Shown here: piece after piece, positions 1 through 6,032 of the stretch | Numbering within the stretch: the first letter of the stretch is position 1 | How the letters are laid out: every line of letters begins with the position of its first letter | From: Odoribacteraceae bacterium | GTDB taxonomy: Bacteria; Bacteroidota; Bacteroidia; Bacteroidales; Marinifilaceae | DNA: 14,637 nucleotides | Reading direction: 5' to 3' | Assembly: GCA_031267995.1 (NCBI GenBank) | Contig: JAIRXZ010000006.1 | Location: forward strand, 1-14,637 | Translations under genes and position numbers: made by a program | The notes under the pieces: model-generated | Seen by the model: only the letters and a program-made list of their open reading frames with translations | What the model was told of the DNA's origin: nothing | Database searches by the model: none

Positions 1-222
1 CTCCTCGATTGGAAAGTATGCAATTAGGTTTAATCTTATTTTTATCTCTGTAAGAATCTCTATCCTTTTGTTGATAAATTTATGGAATGTTTCTTTTGAT
101 TCACTAATTGGCCTTTCAACCAAATTTTTTACAAGCCATGAAATAAATGCAATCAATGTTGTTGCAAAGAAAATGACAACATCCGCATTAGCTTTTGACA
201 ATAAGACTTCGATTATATCCAT
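1..222 (-). CDS. small N-terminally anchored membrane protein, partial (runs off the left edge)
   Basis: Only the first 74 codons are present, starting with ATG at 222-220 and open to base 1. Residues about 15-32 form one strongly hydrophobic helix (VVIFFATTLIAFISWLV), followed by a charged, probably helical segment rich in Lys, Glu and Ile (about 37-70). This suggests a single-span protein with a cytoplasmic helical domain. The start overlaps the last 10 bases of the upstream PBP-like gene (213-222), so the two are probably translationally coupled and work together. I do not recognise the family. Base composition is AT-rich like its neighbour and unlike the rest of the window. Its role as membrane partner of the anchor-less PBP-like protein is inference from the overlap only. 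Confidence 0.7.
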   Translation of the reverse strand, partial: MDIIEVLLSKANADVVIFFATTLIAFISWLVKNLVERPISESKETFHKFINKRIEILTEIKIRLNLIAYFPIEE

Positions 223-1700
223 TTGTAATTATGTTGCGGATTAAAAAATGGAGAAAATTTATTAGCCGTATAACCTAAGAAGCTCCCCTCCTTTGAGGTT
301 TCGTTAATCGGATTTTCATTCCTTAATACAGCAAATGTTACATTGGGATTCCCCAATATGGCATATCTCTCTTTGTTTTTGTTTGTTGTCCCTGTTTTAA
401 GATACGCTCCTTGTGCCACAAAACCCAGTTTTTCCTTAAATACTCCAGCAAGTGTAGATAAACATTCTTTTTGGGTCGTTGTCAGATTTCTATAATTAAA
501 AAAAGAATTATACGCTAGTCCTAATTCATAAAGAGATATACCACTTTTAGTTGCACCCAAAATACTTGCAGGATAGAAATTTGTCAATTCAAGATTGAAT
601 AGGTCTGCTAAAAATTGCATCGAGTTTTTAATCCCTAGCTTATTTGAAGCATTAATAAAGACGTTATTATTTGAACACATTAATGCTTCTTGTAGATTTA
701 AATGATTTTTAGAACAAGCAACTTCTCTTACACTCCAATTCAATGAATTTTCCAATGCATCGAATTCCTCAGAAGAGGAAATCCCTCCATCTCTTAAATA
801 ACAATATAAAAAGGGTTTTAATGTAGAACCTACGTTAGCTCTTGATGTAAATGGATAATCTGTCCCATAACTACTGGCAAATGCTATAACATCATTATTC
901 TGAATAGCAATAATCGATACAGGGTACTTTGATTCCTTGACAATTTGAATAACAAAATCTTGTGTTTTAGGATTTATTGTTGATGATATTGTTCTCATCT
1001 TATCATTTATAGACCTTATTATATATGGAACTACATTACTACTTATCATTTGCAAATGGTTATTTTTTAAAACTATGTTTGTTTGAATATTTTTTTTGTA
1101 ACGATTTTTTGATATAACCTGCTTTCGAAATAGCATTTCACTCAAAAAAAAATACCTGTTTTTCGCCTTGTCTAAATTATTAATATAATAATTAGGCCCT
1201 CTGAGAATTGTTAATAAATACAAGAATTCTGACTGACTGAGCTGCTCTATTTCTTTTTCAAAATAACATAAACTTGCTGTTCGAATACCTCTTAAATTCT
1301 TTCCGAAATAGACATTATTAAAATAAAGATTCAATATTTCGTCTTTTGTATAACGTAATTCAAGGTTAAGCGCTTTTTTAGTTTCCCTCAATTTTCTCAA
1401 AATAGACTTACTATTATCATTAAGAATGTTTCTTGCAAGCTGTTGAGTTATTGTACTACCTCCTTGAATGATTCTTCCCGCTTTAAGGTTTTCAATTAAT
1501 GCTCTTGTAATGCCTTTGAGATCAATTCCGTTATGCTCATAAAAACGTTTATCTTCAATTTGAATTAAATAATCTTTTAGCCTTGTGGGAATATAATATG
1601 CATCGGCCTTACATTCATGATTATCAGAAACAACTCCCAATGGAGGTTGTTTTTCTTTGTTCACCCCATAAATCACATATCCATCTAATTTTTTTTCCAT
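213..1700 (-). CDS. bifunctional transglycosylase/transpeptidase (class A PBP-like) lacking a membrane anchor
   Basis: This is a 495-residue protein from ATG 1700; a TTG five codons upstream (1715) is an alternative start. Residues about 40-170 are a GT51 peptidoglycan glycosyltransferase: IEDKRFYEHNGID (48-60, with the catalytic-type Glu), GGSTITQQLARN (80-91) and the block ending NLYFNNVYFG (124-133). Residues about 255-460 are a penicillin-binding transpeptidase with all three motifs: S-T-L-K (292-295, nucleophile Ser), S-N-N (343-345) and K-T-G (435-437). Class A PBPs polymerise lipid II glycan and cross-link it in the periplasm, are usually 650-850 residues, and carry an N-terminal membrane helix. 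This one is short and has no signal peptide or membrane segment; a stop lies six codons upstream of the TTG, so no anchor was missed. It lies directly after a decayed XRE gene and overlaps a small membrane-protein gene. The low GC points to horizontal transfer. How it would reach lipid II is unclear. Confidence 0.85.
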   Translation of the reverse strand: MEKKLDGYVIYGVNKEKQPPLGVVSDNHECKADAYYIPTRLKDYLIQIEDKRFYEHNGIDLKGITRALIENLKAGRIIQGGSTITQQLARNILNDNSKSILRKLRETKKALNLELRYTKDEILNLYFNNVYFGKNLRGIRTASLCYFEKEIEQLSQSEFLYLLTILRGPNYYINNLDKAKNRYFFLSEMLFRKQVISKNRYKKNIQTNIVLKNNHLQMISSNVVPYIIRSINDKMRTISSTINPKTQDFVIQIVKESKYPVSIIAIQNNDVIAFASSYGTDYPFTSRANVGSTLKPFLYCYLRDGGISSSEEFDALENSLNWSVREVACSKNHLNLQEALMCSNNNVFINASNKLGIKNSMQFLADLFNLELTNFYPASILGATKSGISLYELGLAYNSFFNYRNLTTTQKECLSTLAGVFKEKLGFVAQGAYLKTGTTNKNKERYAILGNPNVTFAVLRNENPINETSKEGSFLGYTANKFSPFFNPQHNYKWI

Positions 1701-1705
1701 AATAT

Positions 1706-1916
1706 TTACAGCCAAATGCTTCGTTCTTTGTTATTCATTTTTACAAACAACCTCCTTACATCCACCTTCAGCACTTCTCCAATAACAAACAGTGTTTCAA
1801 TCAATGATTGAGATACGCTTGCACATTGCTTCATTCCTCCCCAACGTTTCGACAAGCCATTAACCTGTTTTTTCCATAGGTACTACTTTAAATCTGTTTA
1901 ATTCTATCTTGTTAAG
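1706..1916 (-). pseudogene. decayed XRE-family helix-turn-helix regulator
   Basis: Two overlapping frames on the minus strand together give an XRE/Cro-type DNA-binding domain. The first frame reads LNRFKVVPMEKTG, stop, WLVETLGRNEAMCKR. The second reads SQSLIETLFVIGEVLKVDV and then RRLFVKMNNKERSIWL to a TAA at 1708-1706. The order matches the family pattern (N-R-I-K...K-x-W-L-A-E-x-L-G-K...P-S-L-E-T-L...I-A-x-V-L-x-V-D-V-x-x-L). An in-frame stop replaces the residue before WL, and the frame changes near 1820, probably with a few residues lost from the recognition helix. No intact start reads through. It lies 5 bases upstream of the PBP-like ATG, so it was probably the regulator of that operon. 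Assigning the family from a frameshifted remnant is my inference, though the match is good. Confidence 0.7.
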
Positions 1917-1932
1917 TCATTGACGTGTCTCG

Positions 1933-1940
1933 CAAATGTA
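1933..1940 (-). promoter_or_regulatory. candidate -7 element upstream of the XRE remnant/PBP operon
   Basis: On the minus strand TACATTTG matches the Bacteroidetes -7 consensus TAnnTTTG. No clear TTTG -33 box lies 19-21 bp upstream. It would start transcription just before the XRE remnant and read into the PBP-like gene. Confidence 0.35.
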
Positions 1941-2407
1941 TTGATTTTCATTGAATAAATCAGCACTGAATAGATTTTTGTTATCAATATTCTGAAATCA
2001 AGGCTATTCTGTATTTTTTCTGATAAGTTTTTTCATCTTATGTTTGATAAACACCACTCCCATGAAAAGAATAAATGAGGCAAGGTTTTATCAAAAATAC
2101 TTCTTTGAGATACGAGGAAGGAGGTTCCTCCGATAAAATTCATTTCAGTCTTTACGTTTACTCTTGAAATGTATCTTTGTGTTCAAATATAAAATGGAAA
2201 ATTAGCGAGTATGTTCAGTCAACTGTGCCATTTTATCTTTGTCTACCATCACTCTATCAATCTGTTTTCAAATATAATGGCAAATTGCAACATGATTTGT
2301 CTCCACGTCGCCATGAGCCTTGATTTCTCCAGTATTTTTGATTGCACCAGGAACAACAGCATTTACCAATGCCATGTCACTGCTAATAAAAACCCTCTTT
2401 GATTTGG
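1941..2407. other. AT-rich stretch without a recognisable gene
   Basis: No convincing gene is visible. There are short open frames on both strands, the longest being a 63-codon plus-strand frame at 2211-2402, but none shows family motifs or a sensible N-terminus. A small perfect inverted repeat, GGAGG-TT-CCTCC, lies at about 2119-2130. The composition matches the PBP island and breaks at the start of the IS256 remnant. Confidence 0.5.
2172..2241 (+). promoter_or_regulatory. two candidate -7 elements (2172-2179 and 2234-2241)
   Basis: The octamer TATCTTTG, a perfect TAnnTTTG match, occurs twice on the plus strand 62 bases apart. The first has only a weak TTTA at 2151-2154 as a possible -33 box. 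No recognisable plus-strand gene follows, so these may be orphan promoters or chance matches in AT-rich DNA. Confidence 0.25.
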
Positions 2408-2980
2408 TCACTTCATGCGGCGGAACACCGCATTGATCGCCTTGGACAGCCCCTTAAAGTTATCCATGCTGGCAATCAAGATGTCTTCAACACCCCGTCG
2501 GTTATATCATTCATGATCCCGAGCCAGAAATTTGCGCCCTCCCCGTGACCGGCGTACATGCCAAGCAAATCCTTCACCCCATCCCTGTCAAGCCCGATAA
2601 CGAGGTACATCGCCTTCGACTGTATCGCATTATCTCCATTGACCAGTGAATAGCATCCATCTATACAATGGGATACATGCGCTTCAGTGGCCTTGCTTGC
2701 CACTGTTCTATTTCCGGGATCACCCTGTCGGTTATTTTCGTGATCGTTGTCGGCGAGAGTCGCAATTGGTAGATTTCTTCAAGGTGGTCACAGACGTCAG
2801 AGTAACTCATTCGCGGCACGTACAAGTTAATAATCTTGTGCCCGAGGCCATCGCTGAGACTGGTTTACGCTTGGGGAGCAGCACCGGCTCGAAACTGCTG
2901 TTCCGATCGTGCGGCGTGACCACCTCTATCTAGCCGTCGTCCGTCTTAACTTGTTTCTTGCTGAAGATGTAGCGACGCAT
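2408..2980 (-). pseudogene. decayed IS256-family (mutator-type) transposase
   Basis: Fragments in changing minus-strand frames line up in order with an IS256-family DDE transposase: VKTDDG-stop-IEVVTPHDRNSSFEPVLLPKR; then DGLGHKIINLYVPRMSYSDV and CDHLEEIYQLRLSPTTITKI; then TDRVIPEIEQWQARPLKRMYPIV-stop-MDAIH; then QSKAMYLVIGLDRDGVKDLLG; then GEGANFWLGIMNDI; then RGVEDILIASMDNFKGLSKA. The DAIH aspartate and the GVEDILIASMD block are the expected catalytic-core landmarks. Lesions include two in-frame stops (2930-2932, 2661-2663) and at least two frameshifts. About 60 residues are missing at the N-terminus, and the C-terminal part is lost after FRRMK. Such transposases move IS256-type elements; this copy cannot. 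It sits at the junction between AT-rich and GC-rich DNA. Confidence 0.85.
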
Positions 2981-2997
2981 GTGATGGTTCTTTTCAC

Positions 2998-3028
2998 GTC
3001 CGGGAGGGTGCCCCGGACATTTTTTTGG
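2998..3028 (+). terminator. hairpin with T-tract on the plus strand
   Basis: GTCCGGG (2998-3004) pairs with CCCGGAC (3012-3018) across a 7-base loop and is followed by ATTTTTTT. It has the form of a Rho-independent terminator reading rightwards, but no plus-strand gene precedes it. It sits just outside the IS256 remnant and may be a leftover of the element or block antisense transcription into pdxT. Confidence 0.45.
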
Positions 3029-3084
3029 TGAAAAACACAGAGATGCTGGTAAAAACACACCTGTGATGGCGGGCATTTCGAGGG

Positions 3085-3143
3085 TAAAAACGGGGGGGAA
3101 TAAAGCGGGCGACTGTCCTCGTCGCCACGCGTTCTCCCCCGTT
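3085..3143 (-). terminator. Rho-independent terminator of pdxT
   Basis: On the minus strand an outer stem of about nine pairs (arms 3132-3143 and 3089-3100, AACGGGGG against CCCCCGTT with small irregularities) encloses an inner stem GGCGAC/GTCGCC. It is followed by TTTTTACC. The pdxT stop codon overlaps the first arm, so transcription would end right after pdxT. Confidence 0.65.
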
Positions 3144-3717
3144 ATCGGGCAACCTCGCAGAGGAAGTAATCGTGCAAGCGGGCATCGTCCGTCAATTCGG
3201 GGTGGAAGGCGGCGGCGAGGAAGTATCCCTGCCTGGCGAGGAGGATTTTCCCCTCGTGCCGGAGCAGCGGGGTGACGCCATCGCCGGCCTCCTCGATGTA
3301 AGGGGCGCAGATGAATATGGCGTGAAACGGGCGGGCGCCCAGCGCGGGCACGGGGAGATCGGCCTCGAAACTGTGCTGCTGCCGACCGAAAGCGTTTCGT
3401 TCCACGCGGATATCCATCAATCCCAGGCGCGGCTGTTGGCTTTTGTTGACGTGCTTGGCCATGAGAATCATACCGGCGCAGGTGCCGAAGAGAGGCAACC
3501 CGCGCCGGCCGGCATCGGCAATCGGTTCCAGCAGCCGGTATTTTTCCAGGAGCTTGCCGAGAGTGGTATTCTCGCCGCCGGGGAGGACGAGGGCGTCAAT
3601 CCCATCGAGATCGCGGGGGTCGAGGACATCCACCGTGCTGACGCCCAGGTGCTGGAGCGGTTGGCGGTGTTCGCGTGCGGCGCCTTGCAGGGCGAGGATT
3701 CCGATCTTCACGGTCAC
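3142..3717 (-). CDS. pdxT: PdxT, glutaminase subunit of pyridoxal 5'-phosphate synthase
   Basis: PdxT hydrolyses glutamine and channels ammonia to PdxS, which builds pyridoxal phosphate from ribose 5-phosphate and glyceraldehyde 3-phosphate in the cytoplasm. The 191-residue product has the normal length and motifs: KIGILALQGA at the N-terminus, PGGENTT (47-52), the nucleophile in FGTCAGM (Cys80), RNAFGRQ (107-113) with the following SFE, and the H-P-E triad residues (His172, Glu174). The start is a GTG at 3717 overlapping the pdxS TGA by four bases (GTGA); a second GTG at 3711 would give the common VKIGILALQG start. It appears intact, but its partner gene upstream is reduced to its C-terminal half, so this copy probably has no functional local partner. 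Confidence 0.93.
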   Translation of the reverse strand: MTVKIGILALQGAAREHRQPLQHLGVSTVDVLDPRDLDGIDALVLPGGENTTLGKLLEKYRLLEPIADAGRRGLPLFGTCAGMILMAKHVNKSQQPRLGLMDIRVERNAFGRQQHSFEADLPVPALGARPFHAIFICAPYIEEAGDGVTPLLRHEGKILLARQGYFLAAAFHPELTDDARLHDYFLCEVAR

Positions 3718-4178
3718 CAGCTGCGGGCGGCCATTTTGTCCTCATCCTCCATCCGGGAGACGCTTTGGCCGCGCATGGCCTCGCCCAGACCGCGGGAGAC
3801 GTCGGCGATCAGGCTGGCATCCCGGAAGTGGGCTACCGCCTCGACGATGGCGCGGGCTCGGCACGCGGAATTGTCCGATTTGAAGATGCCCGATCCCACG
3901 AACACCCCGTCGCAGCCCAGCTCCATCATCAAGGCGGCGTCGGCGGGCGTGGCGATGCCGCCGGCGGCGAAGTTGACCACGGGCAGGCGACCGAGTTCTC
4001 GCACTTGCAGCACCAGCTCGTGGGGGGCGCCGAGTTCCTTGGCGATAGTCATCAGCTCCTCCGGCGAGGCGCTGACGACACGCTGAATATCACTGCTAAT
4101 CCGTCGGTCGTAGCGGACGGCCTCGACGACATCGCCGGTGTCGGCCTCGCCCTTGGTGCGGATCATGGAAGAGTGCAT
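3714..4178 (-). pseudogene. pdxS: PdxS (PLP synthase subunit), C-terminal half only
   Basis: The 154 codons from ATG 4178 correspond to the second half of the roughly 290-residue PdxS. MIRTKGEADTGDVVEAVR covers the region of the second catalytic lysine; further on come LPVVNFAAGGIATPADAALM and GCDGVFVGSGIFKS, the ammonia-tunnel and phosphate-binding parts of the TIM barrel. The first four beta/alpha units are absent, including the lysine that forms the first Schiff base and the essential N-terminal aspartate. An in-frame TGA lies eight codons upstream of the ATG and then the tRNA-Gly terminator follows, so the missing half is not elsewhere in the window. A -7 element at 4209-4216 suggests the promoter survived an internal deletion. 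The remaining part is well conserved, so the loss may be recent, or it may be an assembly error. Confidence 0.85.
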
Positions 4179-4208
4179 TTCGTGGCTTAGATCCCCTCAC
4201 GACAAAAA

Positions 4209-4216
4209 CAAAAGTA
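4209..4216 (-). promoter_or_regulatory. candidate -7 element for pdxST
   Basis: TACTTTTG on the minus strand fits TAnnTTTG and lies about 30 bases upstream of the remaining pdxS start. No good -33 box is visible at the usual spacing. Confidence 0.35.
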
Positions 4217-4260
4217 AGCCCTAAAAGCTTGACGCTCTCCGCATCAAAAACAAAAACAGC

Positions 4261-4299
4261 TTAAAAACAAAAGCCCGCCTTGTTGAAAGGCAGGCTTTT
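4261..4299 (-). terminator. Rho-independent terminator after tRNA-Gly
   Basis: Arms 4269-4281 and 4287-4299 form a 13-pair stem with one G-U on the minus strand and a 5-base loop. It is followed on the minus strand by TGTTTTTAA. It ends the tRNA-Tyr/tRNA-Gly transcript before pdxS. Confidence 0.75.
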
Positions 4300-4303
4300 G
4301 ACG

Positions 4304-4379
4304 TGGAGCGGAAAACGGGACTCAAACCCGCGACCCCCAGCTTGGAAGGCTAGTGCTCTATCGACTGAGCTATTTCCGC
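4304..4379 (-). tRNA. tRNA-Gly (anticodon TCC)
   Basis: A full cloverleaf is visible on the minus strand: acceptor GCGGAAA with TTTCCGC, D-arm AGCTCAGTCGATAGAGC, anticodon loop CTTCCAA between CTAGC and GCTGG (anticodon TCC), T-loop GGTTTGAGTCC, and discriminator T. The CCA end is encoded (4304-4306). It is 76 bases with CCA and second in a two-tRNA operon, followed by a strong terminator. Confidence 0.95.
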
Positions 4380-4392
4380 GGTCGTGATACTG

Positions 4393-4426
4393 AAAACGAC
4401 AGGTAAACGAAATTACCTGTCGTTTT
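4393..4426. repeat. perfect 14-bp inverted repeat between the two tRNAs
   Basis: AAAACGACAGGTAA (4393-4406) and its exact reverse complement (4413-4426) enclose a 6-base loop, ACGAAA. The hairpin ends in four T residues on either strand. It sits in the 56-base spacer between tRNA-Tyr and tRNA-Gly, so it may attenuate transcription into tRNA-Gly or serve as an RNA-processing structure. Confidence 0.8.
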
Positions 4427-4435
4427 GCACGCGCG

Positions 4436-4517
4436 TGGGCAGTGATGGATTCGAACCACCGAAGGCGTAGCCAGCTGAGTTACAGTCAGCCCCATTTGTC
4501 CACTCTGGTAACTGCCC
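4436..4517 (-). tRNA. tRNA-Tyr (anticodon GTA)
   Basis: This is a class II tRNA on the minus strand. Acceptor GGGCAGT pairs with ACTGCCC, the anticodon loop CTGTAAC gives anticodon GTA, and there is a long variable arm (TGGCTACGCC region), T-loop GGTTCGAATCC and discriminator A. CCA is not encoded (CGC follows), unlike the neighbouring tRNA-Gly. It is first in the operon, about 46 bases after the predicted transcription start. Confidence 0.95.
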
Positions 4518-4569
4518 ATGATGTTAAAGAACGTCGTCTTGTGTCCAACAGACACACGCGAGGCGGGGA

Positions 4570-4600
4570 CAAAGGTAAATTGTTTTTCCCGATTACCAAA
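4570..4600 (-). promoter_or_regulatory. Bacteroidetes-type promoter of the tRNA operon
   Basis: On the minus strand the -33 box TTTG (4600-4597), an exact 19-base spacer and the -7 box TACCTTTG (4577-4570) match the sigma-ABfr consensus fully. This is the best promoter in the window and supports assignment to the Bacteroidales. Confidence 0.8.
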
Positions 4601-4745
4601 TAAAAACACTAAAAAATAATCGGGAGAGCTTCGCGCCGGCTCCCGCGGGAAGATTCTCGAGGGAGTTGGTGCGAGAAGATCCCCCGTTAGTTGCCAAAAA
4701 ACTCGCGGCCGCGTTCGCGGGAAGATCGCCCGTTTGCCCGCTCCC
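4601..4745. other. intergenic stretch with dispersed CGCGGGAAGAT motifs
   Basis: No gene is visible between the tRNA promoter and the NigD-like stop codon. Related motifs occur three times: CGCGGGAAGAT at 4644-4654, GCGAGAAGAT at 4671-4680 and CGCGGGAAGAT at 4716-4726. CCCGATTA (4588-4595) and TAATCGGG (4617-4624) form an inverted repeat around the -33 region. Confidence 0.4.
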
Positions 4746-5444
4746 TCACGGCCGTTTCCGCGGGTGGTAAGTGATTTCGATGCTCGTCTCCCCGGAAGCC
4801 TTCTCGGAATCATTATAAGACACCCGCAGCTTCACGGGATCGGAACTGTCGGGGAAAACATCGCGCAAAGAAAAAGAGATATAATTCGTCAAACTCTCCG
4901 TGCCCGTATCGCCGAGCGCGTCATGCCGCAGATCGAGAAAAACAAGCGGCTCGGCGCCCTGTTCGGCATCGTTCGACTGCCGGAAAAACAGATCAAGCCC
5001 GTGCGCGACAGCAGTCGTTCCGCGAACGCGATACTTGAATGTCAGGAAATCACGAGCGAGCCAGTAATTTTCTATCGCCACGGGATCATTCGCCGTCGTG
5101 TCACTTGCGGGTTCCCACGAAACCCCCTTCGTCGGTATCTCCCTGGCCTGGTTCACGCGAGCGACATAGTGAAAAGCCTCGCCGGGCGTCGCCCGTTCCA
5201 GGATAGAATAATTCACGAAAAGGCGCATATCCTCCTTGAAAAACTCGATGGGCACGGCAGACTCGGTCACGCGCAGCGTGGTATCATTGTCATCCAGCAC
5301 GATGGTAAGGGTGCCAGCGAGGGAATTTTCAACAGTGCCGCTAGCAAGGAAGAATGTATCATAATCAGGCTCATCCGTGCACGCGACAGCCATCGCGAAC
5401 ACCAGGGAAACACACGTTGTCAACTGTTTTGTCAGGAATTTCAT
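4746..5444 (-). CDS. NigD-like lipoprotein
   Basis: This 232-residue secreted lipoprotein has an N-terminal signal peptide ending in the lipobox AVAC (Cys22). It is followed by the acidic TDEPD, which in Bacteroidetes favours export to the outer surface. The body matches the two-domain NigD-like family of the Bacteroidales: an N-terminal part with ASGTVENS (about 34-41) and LFVNYSILE, and a C-terminal part with NDPVAIENYWLARDFLTFKY, VAHGLDLFF and VFLDLRHDALGD, close to the family pattern of W-x-x-x-x-Y-L-x-x-x-F and L-x-x-R-H-x. NigD-like proteins are periplasmic or surface beta-sandwich proteins of unclear biochemical role. It starts 36 bp after rsmD stops, so it may share the DUF3822-rsmD transcript. 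I am sure of the lipoprotein signal and fairly sure of the family. Confidence 0.85.
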   Translation of the reverse strand: MKFLTKQLTTCVSLVFAMAVACTDEPDYDTFFLASGTVENSLAGTLTIVLDDNDTTLRVTESAVPIEFFKEDMRLFVNYSILERATPGEAFHYVARVNQAREIPTKGVSWEPASDTTANDPVAIENYWLARDFLTFKYRVRGTTAVAHGLDLFFRQSNDAEQGAEPLVFLDLRHDALGDTGTESLTNYISFSLRDVFPDSSDPVKLRVSYNDSEKASGETSIEITYHPRKRP

Positions 5445-5480
5445 AATGGAAATATTTTAGCTTAGATGAATTGCAGGGGG

Positions 5481-6032
5481 TTACGTTGCGTGAAGATCCT
5501 CCTCGAAGATAGAAAAATTGACGCTCCCGTACCGTCGGCGCGAGGAAAACCGGGGAAAAGCGGAAAAGTCAACATCCCCCGGATGCTCGATAATAAGGAT
5601 CCCCCCCGGCGCCAGCAGGCCATTATCGAAAACCGCCGCGGGCAACCGATCCCACCCGCCGAGATCGTATGGAGGGTCGGCAAAAACAACCTCGAACAGC
5701 GACCCTTTCAGCTTCCCGCAAGCAATAAAAACGTCTGTCCTAAAGGCCGTAATCTGCCCCAGCCCCAGCTCCTTGGCGGTACGTTTGATAAAAGAAAAAT
5801 GGTGATGATTCGCCTCGATAGCGACCACCTTCGCCGCCCCTCGCGACGCGAACTCGTAGCTAATACTCCCCGTGCCGGCAAACAAATCGAGCACGCGCGC
5901 CCCCTCGATCTCCACGGCATTATGCAGCACGTTAAACAGATTCTCCTTGGCAAAATCCGTCGTTGGTCTCGCCTTAAAATGCTTATCGGGAACAATTTGC
6001 CTGCCCCTGTGCGTACCCCCTATGACGCGCAT
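5481..6032 (-). CDS. rsmD: RsmD, 16S rRNA (guanine(966)-N2)-methyltransferase
   Basis: RsmD uses S-adenosylmethionine to methylate N2 of G966 in 16S rRNA during 30S assembly. The 183-residue protein is full length. It has the N-terminal MRVIGGTHRGR, the RPT motif (22-24), the SAM-binding VLDLFAGTGS (47-56), an acidic ribose-binding residue in AIEAN (71-75) and the catalytic DPPY (119-122) typical of N2-guanine and N6-adenine methylases. It starts with ATG inside the last codons of the DUF3822 gene (13-bp overlap), an arrangement common in Bacteroidetes, so the two are co-transcribed and probably translationally coupled. Confidence 0.95.
   Translation of the reverse strand: MRVIGGTHRGRQIVPDKHFKARPTTDFAKENLFNVLHNAVEIEGARVLDLFAGTGSISYEFASRGAAKVVAIEANHHHFSFIKRTAKELGLGQITAFRTDVFIACGKLKGSLFEVVFADPPYDLGGWDRLPAAVFDNGLLAPGGILIIEHPGDVDFSAFPRFSSRRRYGSVNFSIFEEDLHAT

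Noticed and set aside
2211..2402. 63-codon plus-strand gene in the AT-rich region
   Set aside because: It has no recognisable motif or good leader, ends at the IS256 junction, and lies in a region of decayed sequence despite two upstream TATCTTTG boxes.
3172..4190. Plus-strand open frames opposite pdxT and pdxS
   Set aside because: They lie antisense to conserved PdxT and PdxS sequence and show no family motifs.
4304..4517. tRNA genes as attachment site for the acquired island
   Set aside because: I could not see a repeat of either tRNA 3' end elsewhere in the window, there is no integrase, and the AT-rich DNA begins 1.9 kb away.
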